Counted from the stretch's first letter, positions 11,522-22,700 are shown. The stretch is DNA of 64,000 bases from Allolobophora icterica (GCA_963556255.1 OY744606.1:73183752-73247751), one strand, 5' to 3'. The notes: generated by a model not told the origin, from the sequence alone. A program made the numbers and translations.

Positions 11522-12379
11522 GAATTATAAAAGGGAGTATAGTCGCAAGGACAAACATTCGACCACGTGGGACTTTATCCACCGAAACCGTATTTTCACG
11601 TGGCCAGCTTTATGTTGCATTGTCGCATTCACGAAACAGAGACAACATCAAAGTACTCATCAAGAAATCTACCGTCAAGGTCATTTAAATGATGCTCGAA
11701 TTTTCGCTAGCAATGTCATTTATAATCAAGCATTCCAATAAACAAATTCTTTTCTCTTCCTATCAACCCATTCTTTTTCTTTTTCAACCCGTCATATGAC
11801 GGGTAAATACTCTAAGCATTTATTTGATTTGTTTTCTACGAGACTTCCTCTTTCTCTTCCATTTATTCTTCTTCTGGGTAACAATGGATAGATTGTCGTG
11901 TTATTGATAATATGAGGCTGGCCTTTTGCGTAGAGACAACCATTTTAAACATCTAAAATGAAGAGACCTGCCACTTAAAGCTAACCCCGTGAGTAACAGC
12001 CATAACCCAAAGGCATGCTATGTTAACACTTTAACGACGAACTGCTTTGGTTTCTCAGTAACGTCTAGTATACTTTCGTCGTTAAAATATTGACGACTTA
12101 AATTTATTAGTGCTCGTTTCACTCTTCAATTTCTTAGCCTCGGCCATTGGCAATGTGTTACGAATTCTCTACCTCGTCGTCTATTCTCATCTACAGAGTG
12201 CAACCAAAGCTCGATTCGCTAGAGGGCGCTAGTATAGCAAATATTTAGGTCTGATTAGCTTTTTGTTCTGGAAGAATTTGAAACGTCGACCATTTTTTTC
12301 GTAGTTTAGCTTGAAAACCATTCGATTAAAAATATCGCTTAAAGTTCCACAGCAAACGAAATTACCAATCTTAAACTGA
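11522..12379. other. No supported gene
   Basis: The open frame at 11508-11741 starts inside the direct repeat, has no recognised domain and is followed by aataaa. The palindrome cccgtcatatgacggg near 11788 resembles blocks near 6430-6490. Treated as unassigned. Confidence 0.4.
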
Positions 12380-12460
12380 TAAGAAATGGGAGGCTTGGAA
12401 GCCGAGGAAGAGGACTGGCCGTCCACCGTCACAGGTTTAGGCTAAGAAAATTAAGTCCCT
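12380..12460 (+). mobile_element. SINE family A, 3' fragment
   Basis: Holds gccgaggaagaggactggcc and ggctaagaaaattaagt, the 3' half of the family seen at 980 and 45810. A similar inverted tail lies at 13490-13515. Confidence 0.5.
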
Positions 12461-12751
12461 TAATTACACCCATGGCTCAAATGGCAGTCTCTCAGGGTTA
12501 GCTCAAGCTAGGTCCTAGGGACTGCACTTCTTCGATATGAATTCCATGCTGGACCATGCAACAAACTGATGCGACAGCTCTCTCTTTTTCGGAGCACGGC
12601 GTATCGGCCTGGACCATGGTGAGCCGGAAATAGCCCATGTAGTCCACGTCTTTCGTTAGATCTTATGGTTGCGAATAGGCGTCCACTTGCCTCTTCAGCC
12701 ATGTCAGCAGCGGCTGGTGTGTCAGAGTTTAAGAAGCCTCTACGTTTCATT

Positions 12752-12952
12752 CATAGGTGTAATTTGTGGGGTACGAGGGGTAACCTTACCCCCACTTTTG
12801 GGACTGGGGGTACCTTACCCCCATACTCCACTTTTTGAACAATGCCAATCAACATTTTATTATTGTGCCTTCCCAGAGATCGCAGCCTCCGCCTTGCTAA
12901 ATGTATGTAAAAAATTGGTACCCCCACTTTTTAGACCAAAGTTACGCCTCTG
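12752..12952. mobile_element. hAT MITE (family 4)
   Basis: Ends cataggtgtaa and ttacgcctctg, target duplication GTTTCATT/GTTTCATC (one mismatch). 201 bp. The right end matches the fragment at 9600-9638. Confidence 0.75.
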
Positions 12953-14574
12953 GTTTCATCCTCCCTAGAAATTTTTCGATTCTGCCTCGTTCATCAGCGT
13001 TAGTATAGCCCAACTAGACCGATGAAGCGTACATAAGTTTCGCTAGGGTGGTAATTTTACCGACTTTGTTAAAAGCAGCTTTGTTAATCGATGTATCTTT
13101 AGGCTAATAATAGGCCTATGCAGGCCCTAGTTGTGCATGTGTGACTTTATAATCTGCTCCTGTTATAGTTTTTTCTCCATATTTATCCAATCGTTGTATA
13201 GGCCTACATATGTAATGCACGTGCACATGTCAGATGCAAATAAATGCTACTTACTTACTTACTCAGGCCTACTTATCAATTCATTGAAAATGAACAGGAT
13301 CGAGGCTCTACCGTCGCTATAGAAAACAGTTTTATGAACTCTGTTGGCTGCCATTCTGTCCAAATTTCAATTTAACAGAAAATCCGGCAGATCAGCTTTA
13401 TTCAAAGAAACACTTGCGATATGCCTAAGAACGTCTGATGTTAAGAGGCGACCGTACATGGGCCTAAGCCCAACGATGTATTGACGTCTTCATTTTCTTA
13501 GCCTCGGCAGGCTCGGCATATGAAACCGTTAAGCATCTGCTGTATACATCATTACGGATGTATACAGCCGAGTTCGCTAGAGGGAGATGGTGAACCCTCG
13601 CCGCTTCTTTTTGACCAGACGGTCAAGATCGGAATTCCGACTATGCCATCTATTGACGTTTCCTGTCCCACACGCAAGCCACAAGATTATTACAACAGAG
13701 CTACAATGTCAACAGCGGGCGAGATGACTCCGAGATAGATAGGAACAGTGACTGACTGGTGAAAATGAAAAGGAATAGGCCTACATGTGAACTAGTAAGA
13801 TCCTTAACAGTTGTAATGTAAACCTCCTAAATTTCGCAGTGACACACAAAGTCCACGTCAGGGAGATCAGCTTGAGCTACGGCGCTATAGTCTGCTAGAG
13901 CCAGGTCACATATATTCTATTATAAAGTATATTTGTCCTGGTTGTTTTGTACGTTTCGCTGCCAGGTCAGAATCCGGAGCAGGTCAAGCCGAGGAGACAG
14001 CATGATACTAGGCCTATATGGTGCAAATCGTTGATGCCCATATATTTCTTTGGTTAGGCCTAACTAGGCTATTCGAAGTCCACCATGCGCTTCTTTTCTT
14101 TAAATTTTCTATGAGTTCATGGCCATCTTTCTCTGATTAGATATTCTAAGTCCGCCATACGCTTCTTTATCTTAAGTTTTAATTTTTCTACGCTAGTTGC
14201 ACGGGTTCCTCGCGTTCGCCTGTTGTTTTTGATCTGACTTTTGCTGGTGGTATAGGCCGACGCCAACATTCGATTTTTATTACCCCGTGGCGCAATAAAA
14301 ATAAAGTTTGAAAATCGCTGGACTATTCGCAAGCCTAAATGAAGTCATTAAGAACAGAATGTAGACATACGTCAACAAAACAATGCACGGTTACGGTTAG
14401 GCCTAGTGGTCTAACTTAAGCAGATTGACAGACGAGAGAGGAGGATGAGCGATCGAACTAGTGAATTAAAGTCTAAGGTTAACCTAGGATGGGCGCCGGT
14501 GTTGTTGGCTGCCACGTTAACGAAACGATCTAAATGTATTCGATTCTTAGCAACCTGATCTAATTTTCCGGTAG
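12953..14574. other. No supported gene
   Basis: Contains SINE/LINE tail pieces (13255-13335, 13490-13515) and several TAGGCCTA palindromes. Open frames at 13520-13738 (+) and 14117-14332 (-) show no domain or splice context. Confidence 0.4.
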
Positions 14575-14945
14575 GCCTATTGCGTGACCTGCTCCCAGGG
14601 CCCGGGGGCCATCCGCGTTACTTCTCTGCCGCCCTGCGAGTCCTAGGTGTCACCATCTGCTCTGACCTCGGGATGGGGCCTCATCTAGAAGAGGTTCTAT
14701 CGACATCTTCCTCTTCACTCCACGCCCTACGAGTCCTCCGGTCCCACGGATTTCCACCTAATGTCTTACATGATATATACCAAGGCCCACCACCGCAGCT
14801 TCCCTGATGTATGCATCCTCTGCATGGTGGGACTATACACGGGCAGGGGACCGGGAAAGGATCGAGCAGCTATTTAAAAGAATGCGCCGAAGTCTTCACC
14901 CATCATCACAGATACGAATGAGTCATTAAACAGTGAATGACCGTT
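14575..14945 (+). mobile_element. LINE fragment, reverse transcriptase C-terminus
   Basis: Reads LGVTICSDLGMGPHLEEVLS and LHALRVLRSHGFPPNVLHDI, then in another frame YASSAWWDYTRAGDRERIEQ, the usual region after the RT core of Jockey/CR1-like elements. Frameshifted and truncated. Confidence 0.75.
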
Positions 14946-15479
14946 GGGAAACGATACGCTTTAACTTGTAGCTTTTGTAGGCCTATTTTGGGAGCAATCT
15001 GTCTTCAGTCTAGATCATAGATATAAATCTATGGTTTCGATCGATATTCCACAAATATTTGTTTAATTTCATCACTCTATGCATTATTGATAAAAAAATC
15101 TAGCAGCTCATGAAGTTGACACTAAAGAGAAGCCGATGATTAAACTGATCTAAATTAAATTAATCTAACAAATAAATACGTGTAGCGCAGAGTTCAGGTA
15201 ATTAGGTCAAAATTCTAATGCTGTATTCCTTTTTATAGGTAAATTGGTATTTACGGCTTTGCGACTTTTTCGTATTAATTACAAATCCGCATATTGGAGA
15301 CAATAGAAACAAATCTTAGAAGTTTGACTCGCACTAGAAGTTGTTGCTTTTAGCACCATCAGCAATAGTCTACTTTCATGGATATTTAACAGAGTAATAA
15401 TTAAGGCTGTAGACGAGGCTATGCGCGGGTATACAGAGTGTATTGTATTGTAGCCTAGGCCTATTGTATCTAGGAATTT

Positions 15480-15675
15480 ATCAGTCTTGTTGTCCTCGAG
15501 ACCAAGGTCTTGGTCTCGAGTGCACTCGAGTTCGTTTTTAAAAGTCTTGGTCTTGGTCTTGAGGTTCAAGGTCTTGGTCTTGGTCTTGGTCTTGAGGTTC
15601 AAGGTCTTGGTCTTGGTCTTGGTCTTGAGGTTCAAGGTCTTGGTCTTGGTCTCGCAAGACCAAGACCAAGACCGG
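15480..15675. repeat. CTTGGT minisatellite, array 1
   Basis: Units (cttggt)2-3 followed by cttgaggttcaaggt repeat four times. The array is bracketed by inverted gagaccaaggtcttggtctc and by agaccaagaccaagaccgg at the right end, so it can fold on itself. Confidence 0.85.
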
Positions 15676-16177
15676 CTGTTAATATGAACAGTCATTTAAC
15701 AGAACTCAAGAATTCTGTATCAAGCCTGCTTGCATAATACGACCAATATCTATGGATGGATACAAGTCATGTTGGTCAGGAAAACCCATTGGCAGCAGCA
15801 ACGGTTATTCTGTATTAGACAGTATGATAAACCATGGGAAGATTTCAAAAGGACTCACTATCTGTACATTTACATCCAGTGCTTGAAAAGCTACTCTGTG
15901 TGTGTCAGCGACTTCAGCACCTGTAGAACGTATTTTTTCACATGGCGGAATTTTTATGAGGCCCACCAGGCACGTCTGAGCGAATTGGTTTTTATAAAAT
16001 ACAAAAGTCATTTGGTATAAGAGTTTGCATGAAGGACTTTTGAATACAAATTCGGATTTCTCTGCAGTTTGCATTTGAAGTTAATTTGCTTGAATAAAAT
16101 AAAAGACTCATGTTTTCATTAAAATAGCGAATATTCCGACTTTACAATTTTTAGAAGTCTTGACCTGATTTCGATTT

Positions 16178-16298
16178 TTTGGGTCTTGGTCTTGGTCTTG
16201 GTCTTGAGGTTCAAGGTCTTGGTCTTGGTCTTGGTCTCGAGGTTCAAAGTCTTGGTCTTGGTCTTGGTCTCGAGGTTCACGGTCTTGGTCTTGGTCTT
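16178..16298. repeat. CTTGGT minisatellite, array 2, left of a transposon
   Basis: Same unit as at 15.5 kb, including gaggttcaaggtcttggt. It ends abruptly at ggtctt where the element at 16299 begins. Confidence 0.85.
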
Positions 16299-16664
16299 AC
16301 CCAGCAAACACACCCGCACGGGTCCCTTGTGGGTTTCATCCGGTTTGACGGTACGGAATTCTCGCGGTTTTTGACCACGGTTTGCGTAAGGGACCCTTAC
16401 GGTCCAGCCCGCGTCGGTGGCGCCTCCTACCGGTATTCGTATTTCTACCGCCGGTCCGCCATTTTGTGTGCCTGCCGTTTCGAATGTACACATATTTGAC
16501 AGATCGCGATGTGTTTCTGTGAAAAGTAAGATTACGTTATATTTATTATAGGCCTACTAATGAACCTATAGACTATCTGCGTATATTAACAGTTTATGTA
16601 AATGCTGTAGGCCTATTTAATTGTGGTCGGGATAGACGAAACGGAGATTGCAGTGGGTTGGGGT

Positions 16665-16885
16665 CAGGGCTGTAGTGGTAAAATTAGAGGTGAGTACACG
16701 CTACGGGTTAGTTTTCCGAAACAAATTAGAGGTGAGTCTACGCTACAGTATTTTGTGAGTATACGCTACAGTATTTTATTATAAATAAATATAACTATTT
16801 GGGAGGTGAGTAGGCCTATACGGTCTCTAGAGGTGAGTACACACTGTATAGTGTATACCCGCGTATACCCTCGACTACAGCCCTG
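16665..16885. mobile_element. hAT MITE (family 5) nested in the 16299 element
   Basis: Ends cagggctgtagtggta and tcgactacagccctg, target duplication GTTGGGGT/GTTAGGGT (7 of 8). The interior repeats aggtgagtacacgctac. An inverted partial copy lies at 19867-19930. Confidence 0.75.
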
Positions 16886-17053
16886 GTTAGGGTTATGGAC
16901 TGTACGGTAAACTTGCGCTATGAGGGTCCTAATGTTATGGTCTGACCCAAATTCAAGGGGCTATGTATTACTGTGTGACAAGAGGTCGCACCTTAACACT
17001 AGTTTGCGCCCAGACACCAATAAGGCTATTTAAATGAAAGCACATCGACAAAT

Positions 17054-17322
17054 ATTCAGCAGCAATGACGCTAGTTTTCAAGTTTATCCGTGTTAGATGT
17101 TGACATCTCTCAGTTAAGTCGCATTAAAGTTTCATTTAAACATTTTGAACATTTATCCAATAAATGTAGCTTAAAGTTTCATAGATTATACTTGAACGTT
17201 TAGCTTAAACTTCCTATAAATTTAGCTTAAAGTTTCACTTGAACATAGTATCCTTTAAATTTAGCTTATACATTGTTGAACGTTTACAATAAACTTGAAA
17301 ACTAGCGTAATTGCTGCTGAAT
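17054..17322. mobile_element. MITE with 33-bp terminal inverted repeats
   Basis: attcagcagcaatgacgcta... at the left matches the reverse of ...tagcgtaattgctgctgaat at the right with one mismatch in 33. The interior has several loose copies of agcttaaagtttca. The target duplication is unclear (TA possible). Confidence 0.8.
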
Positions 17323-17900
17323 TAAACATTGCAGCTGCCGTGACCATCAAAACTGGATAGTTGTCGAGATCAATAAGTACTGCACTCTGTGAAGATGAGA
17401 ATGACGATATTGCAGGGCTTCATGCAACAAGAGTCGACAACGTTGAAGACTAGTCTGAGAAATTTTAAAGTACACAACCATTTAATTGTCTTTGTGATGT
17501 AGTTATAATATCTCTGCAATCCTTAATGAACTGATCGAAAACAAGGTGCAATTAGAATATTTTAAACCGGAGTACGTGTTGAACAAACATATTAAAAAGG
17601 CCATGATTCTGTAGAATGAAATGGTTTCTTAGTTACTTTTATATGAATGATTCACTCTTAAGCTTTGCATTCACTAGTTCTTAGTAGCTTGGTAACAGCC
17701 TGTGTGATTGACGGGTGTAATGATTACATTTTGTTTTATTATGTTACATTAGTCAACATTGTGCAGGCAGTGTCTCTAAATATTGTCATTTAATAACAGA
17801 AAGAGTTATTGGAATAATATCATTTTACAATACAAATCAGAGCACATCAAATTCTTAATTCTTGTTCTTTGTAACTTGTTATTTTTAATCTAAATGTTGC

Positions 17901-18122
17901 ATGTTTGAAATTTCAGGTTCGGTAAAACATAATATTGCTACCAAGGACAGCACGAGGAAAATGGTTGAAGACGAGTTGGCCATTTGGTTTGGTAATGCTA
18001 GGGATCATGGCACTGGAGGCCGCCAACTATTGAAATCGGCGCCATTCAAAGAGACCGAGTCAGAGTCGATCAGTGTTGATCAGGAGTTCACCAATACTGC
18101 TGATGACATTATTGTTAAATGA
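17901..18122 (+). pseudogene. Open frame inside the 16299 element, possible 3' exon of its gene
   Basis: 73 codons with KMVEDELAIWFGNARD and KETESESISVDQEF, charged and codon-like, ending VK-TGA. A good acceptor (tttgaaatttcag) precedes gttcgg. No domain recognised. It may be the last exon of a transposon-borne or captured gene; attaaa follows near 18158. Confidence 0.35.
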
Positions 18123-18275
18123 AATTACAGAGCAGATCGACTGCATGATTACTTTACTTTATTAAATTGACTTTATTAAATTGATGTGTCATTTAACGCT
18201 TTTGTTGATTATTTATTGCTTTAACTATATAGCACAGTTTACAGTACATTTTGCATACTATACTGTAAACTGTGC

Positions 18276-18645
18276 CACTGGCAGAGTTCTTGTTTGACAG
18301 GTGGGGGGGCGACGTTTTTGAACTGATCAGGTCAAAAAAAGAGTTTTGAACTGATCTGCTCAAAAGAGGTATAAAAAAACTGGGGTGACTTTTTTGCTGT
18401 TTCCTAAAAATTTGGGGGTGGGGGGCAGATGTATGGTGTGTGCCCCTACTGTTCAAGGGGGTCTTGTCCCTTTTGAACTGATCTGGTCAAAAAGAGTTTT
18501 GAACTGATCTGCTCAAAAAGAGATTAAGAAACTGGGTTGACTTTTTTGGTGTTTCTTCAAAATTGGGGGGGGCAGATGTATGGTGTGTCCTCCCCACTGT
18601 TAAAAGGGGTCTTGTCCCCCTCGACCCCGGGATCGCCGCCCATTA
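18276..18645. mobile_element. hAT non-autonomous element (family 2 relative) nested in the 16299 element
   Basis: Ends cactggcagag and gatcgccgcccatt, exact 8-bp target duplication AACTGTGC (18268-18275, 18646-18653). 370 bp, containing a direct duplication of a block with gaactgatctgctcaaaa. Confidence 0.85.
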
Positions 18646-18844
18646 ACTGTGCTAAACTGGGTATCACTTTTTAGTCATCTGGGAATGAACTGGGAATGAA
18701 CTGGGATGCCCGGCGGGATATCCCGTATGGGTCCCGTACGGAAACCGCGGACAAAAACCGGCGGGATCCCGCCGGGTATCCCGTACGGGTCCCGTATGGC
18801 AACCCGTATGGGACCCGTCTGGGTCCCGTGTGGGTGTGTTAGCT

Positions 18845-18915
18845 CTTGGTCTTGGTCTTGGTCTTGAGGTTCAAGGTCTTGGTCTTGGTCTTGGTCTTGA
18901 GGTTTAAGGTCTTGA
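18845..18915. repeat. CTTGGT minisatellite, right remainder of array 2
   Basis: Continues cttggtcttggtcttgaggttcaag in register with the array that stops at 16298. Confidence 0.85.
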
Positions 18916-19363
18916 CAACAAGACTGGAATTTATAAAGCGCCTCTCGCAGAATAGCTATTCGCTCTTAGCACAGAAGCCCCGGGGGAACAAAAATGCCTT
19001 TAGGGAACGCGAGACCGATGAGGAAAAGTCAGTCATTAGTTTGGCCCTGAGCAGAAGGGAGGTCATTCCAGATCGTGGGACCCACTACAGCAAACGCCCG
19101 CGGTGCTGGGCCAAGGCAGTTTAAGCCCTGGGAACAAAAAGATCAAGCCGATTTACAGAGCACAATGAGCGAGAAGAAGATGCAAATAGCGGTTTTCGCA
19201 GATAGGCCCTAGTTCTAGTGATCGTGTAGGCTACTCGCCTCACAAAATATATTTTTTTAGTATACTCGCGTGTATACTCCCCTCCAGAACGTAGGCCTAC
19301 TTGTTCATATTTTTAATACTGTAGCCTAGAGTGTAGATTAACTTAGGCCTAATTATTAGGCCT

Positions 19364-19370
<7 letters not shown>

Positions 19371-19457
<87 letters not shown>
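19371..19457. repeat. (ATT)n microsatellite
   Basis: Nearly pure att repeats. Confidence 0.95.
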
Positions 19458-19459
<2 letters not shown>

Positions 19460-19866
19460 TTAAACAAAATTTCAGTTTGAAATTTAATTATTTCTGTTTG
19501 TTTGACCTACATATTCCGGAACGGAATAATTATGAGCAGGCTAAAATCCCGAGAAAAACGGGATTGGGTTTCGGGAGAAGCTCAATAAACACTGAAAACA
19601 GTTCACAACACTGAAATTAAATTAAAATAACTAAATTATTGTTTTTATTATTAAAATAAAAAATTATTTTTAGTAGGCCTACCTGGAAAAAGGTGACGGA
19701 ACGCCGTTCCGGCTGAAAAAAAGCACTGAATTTGAGCATAGCTGATGCATCAGAAATTGAGGAATTCCGTCATTTCAATAGCTTTAGACGCTCACCAAAA
19801 TAATCGTTTCCATATTAAATTTTCAAAATTGTTTCTTGCCTGGCCCCCTTCCCAGACTCACCCTTC

Positions 19867-19930
19867 GGTGTTTCTGAAAACTAACCGGTAGCGAGTACTC
19901 ACCTCTAATTTTACCACTACAACCCTGGTA
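19867..19930. mobile_element. Inverted partial copy of the 16665 hAT MITE
   Basis: The reverse complement reads gtagtggtaaaattagaggt, gagtactcgctac and ggttagttttcagaaaca, matching 16673-16722. The other end is not clear; 19255-19290 may be a related piece. Confidence 0.65.
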
Positions 19931-20276
19931 ATAGCACGGTATAAATAATTATTTATACTGTGGTAATAGGTTATATAATTATAGCATTTAAAATAAATAT
20001 TAATTTTTAAATTTGGCAAGTACAAGTTGACCTTTTGAAAGGAATACAGCATTATTATTGACAAGCTTCCGGCTGCTTCTGATGCCCTGCGTCGGATGCT
20101 GGATATTTTTCTCTGGGTCGGAAGATGAAGTTATTAGGAATAAATATATTTCACTTCAGCTGAAGCGAATAAAAGTTTACGGGGATAATGATCCGGTGTA
20201 ACTGGCGACCATCTGGAATTTAGGATTTGTTCAGAGTGGATTTCTTGTGTCAAATAATTGCGATTCAAGAGAACAA

Positions 20277-20298
20277 ATGTCTTCATTATGGGAGGTAG
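20277..20298 (+). CDS. Possible FGD-like 5' coding exon (speculative)
   Basis: ATGTCTTCATTATGGGAG follows gagaacaa, a fair start context. Two overlapping donors exist: GAG|gtaggt and GTAG|gtttgt. The second ends in phase 1 and would join exactly to the exon at 29241 (MSSLWEV-DKSS). The first, the better donor, would not. It lies opposite a candidate minus-strand gene, which weakens it. Confidence 0.2.
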
Positions 20299-20902
20299 GT
20301 TTGTTTACATCCTGTGTTATGGATTGTAAGTAAAATCTATGGTTTAATGTAGCCAACAACTTCTATAACGCCGACCGCTGTCTTTTGCGTAAGACCTTAA
20401 CCGAAGATGCACCAAAACCGTGGTAGGTCCGTTTATGAGAAGATCAAGATTTCTACGCCGCCCAAATTAAGCTTAGTTGCGGGAACTAGCTTTTTCATAG
20501 GAGCTCGATAGAGTGTTTCGAGGTGGAAATGATGAATAACTTGAGCCCTATGTTGAGAAAAGCATTTGATGTTATTTATTGTGGGTGGCCGAGCAGTGCA
20601 ACGGTATATGGTCATTGTTATTTAAAAATGCATTGGGCATGGGCCAGATATTATCAGGGAGTTTGCATAATGACTACTTTGCAGAGGTATAAGTCTATAT
20701 TTTGGTGTGTAAGTTATACTAGCCAAGTAAAATGACACTGAATAATAATAGCAATCATCTTCATAATTCTCATATCGTTGTCGTCGTTATCATCATCAAT
20801 CATCTTCATCATCATCATAATACTGTATGTTTGAGGCAGTGTGAAAACTAGATTTAGACTGTTTAGACTAGACCTTACTTTTGGTCTAAGCTCAAGACTT
20901 AC
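20299..20902. other. No supported gene
   Basis: Holds a tRNA-like fragment near 20590 and a CAT-rich low-complexity stretch at 20775-20820. Confidence 0.4.
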
Positions 20903-21020
20903 CTTCTTCAACATCCACTATCCACTGCAGCCTATGTCTCATTCTGGACGGACTGACCTTCTGGATATTGATGTAGTGACAGCTTGGGTTTGGTTCCCCA
21001 TCGGTTGATGCCTCATGCAT
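20903..21020 (-). CDS. Candidate first coding exon of an unrecognised minus-strand gene
   Basis: Reading leftwards, ATG at 21020 opens 39 codons (MHEASTDGEPNP, CHYINIQKV, RLQWIVDVEE) and ends in a consensus donor GAAG|gtaagt at 20903/20902. An in-frame TAG lies four codons upstream, so the ATG looks like a true start. I do not recognise the protein. The exon ends in phase 1, so it cannot join directly to the minus-strand exon at 2234 and would need at least one more exon that I could not find in the repeat-filled interval. Confidence 0.4.
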
Positions 21021-22130
21021 TAGACACTGGTGCTATAGAAGTTTCTAATTAACAACGATAAACTGATTGAGAACTGAAGGCACGTGACGAGAGATAATCA
21101 GAGTACACACAGATAAAAGCTATTACGTGGTATCTGTGAGTGAAATTGTAACATCAATACTGAGAGCATCAGCTAACTGGAGTTGCCTTGTTTGCTTTAT
21201 TTGCCACGTGGCTTGGACGTAAAGGGTGAAGGTTTGGTGCTCGAGTGCCCAAAATGCAAAGTTTCCGCGGCCGGGCTATTTGCCGGTGTTTGGTTACCAC
21301 TCGGTTTCACTTGCCATTTCAGTTTTTGTTTATTACATAAATTTCGACTAGGCTGATTAGGTAAGTTAGTATCCATTAAGTAAGTTAGTATCCATTTTAG
21401 TGCAATACTGAGGGCGATATTTGATAATCAATATCAGTCAGGATGATTGGCTATAGTCGTTAGTATGTTCAGCAGTTTTTAAATTTTTTATAAAGGTTAA
21501 TGATGAAGGATTTGTAATTGGAAGAGCTGTGTTGACCTTTGACTTATTTATTATTTATTTATTTATTACGAACATTTTGAACGTGCGCAAAGTCACACAG
21601 AAATGTGAATCTGAGGTGCAGTTAGCCAGTTGCCAGATGAAGAGCAATTAGATAACCGGATCATGTTTGAAAGCCAGTGAGAAATAGTGAGTTTTGAGGT
21701 GTTTCTAGAAAGAGCAATGGACAAACATTGGTGGTCATAGATTTTTTTAATCAGACAAACCAGAAGTCAATCTGTGGCGGTTTAGAAGCTGAAGCAGATT
21801 AGAAGTTTAAAGTTCACTTTGAAATTAGTTGATGGCAGAATTTTAACTGCATTTATAACTTTAATTTGCTTTTGTCAAAATAAAGGCTAGATTCTGAATT
21901 TAAGGAGAATTTTGGCTGTGAAAATGAACTTAAAGAAAGAAAGAGCACTGCTGCATGGCTATATGATCCTAACGAGCTGTATGTTAACTCTGTGGACACA
22001 GTTGTTTCCTACTTCCTCTTTGGGCTTTCAGTTTCTATTTAGGTTCGCGTATGGGTTGTTTTGACTTCAGTGTGTTCTTGTTACTTTTCGTTTATCCTGA
22101 GTTGGGACAAATGGACAAATCTTCAAAGTC
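21021..22130. other. Possible promoter/5' region of the minus-strand exon; nothing else seen
   Basis: Lies upstream of the ATG at 21020 (minus). I see no clear TATA or CpG cluster. There is a small direct repeat (aagttagtatccatt) at 21365-21400. Confidence 0.3.
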
Positions 22131-22345
22131 CTGCATTATTATTATGCAGTTATTAAGCGCCACTGTAAGAAAAACCGCAAGAAAAACTTGCCCATGATCA
22201 AAATACAATCACTGGCGTTGAGTAATAGTGAGTGAAGGACTTGATCAATGTCCATACACAGTAACCATCTCAGGGGAGAGTCGAACCCTGTGTTACAGGG
22301 CGAATTATTTAACCAATTGTTTACCATGTCCCATGATGAACCAGG
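22131..22345 (-). mobile_element. tRNA-derived SINE, family C, inverted
   Basis: Reads in reverse as a tRNA-like head (B box ggttcgactctc), then ctgagatggttactgtgt, gtccttcactcact and a tail gcgcttaataac. Shares this order with 40140-40350 (-). Confidence 0.65.
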
Positions 22346-22589
22346 CTAGCCTGTTCAGGTTACTTCCTTGCTTGTGCCAGTATCAATCATACTGCCGAGT
22401 GTGTTGTAAAAACTTGCCCATGTACATCACAAAGTATCTGCTTGACAGTCGAGAGAGCAGCCATGCAAGTGTCTGTGCCATTGCTTCTCATGCTGCTTGT
22501 GACACTGAGTGCATCCAGGATTTATTTATAGCTGACATGTTTAGTTTTTACATTTCCAACAAATGAAACACAATTTCAGAGTATGTGTA

Positions 22590-22700
22590 CACATATATAA
22601 TTTATATACACGTACTTATATATATATATATGTAGATGTATGCAATTATACATGTGTAGATATGTACACATATGGGTATATATACATATGCATACATGCT
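22590..22700. repeat. AT-rich TATA/ACATAT low-complexity tract
   Basis: Runs of tatata and acatat; the minus-strand open frames over it are artefacts. Confidence 0.8.

Larger units (their letters stand above)
16299..18844. mobile_element. DNA transposon-like element with GC-rich terminal inverted repeats
   Basis: Left end acccagcaaacacacccgca..., right end (read in reverse) agctaacacacccacacggg.... The imperfect inverted repeats run for more than 100 bp and are themselves built of acgggacccgtacggg-type palindromes. It splits a CTTGGT array, so the target duplication (CTT, or 9 bp) cannot be measured. The interior has been hit by elements at 16665, 17054 and 18276. Coding remnants: a short frame near 17390-17456 (CEDENDDIAGLHATRVDNVE) and the frame at 17901-18122. 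No transposase is recognised, so the superfamily is open. Confidence 0.65.

Noticed and set aside
15279..16499. Open frames of Lys-Thr and Leu-Gly repeats
   Set aside because: Translations of the CTTGGT minisatellite in different frames.
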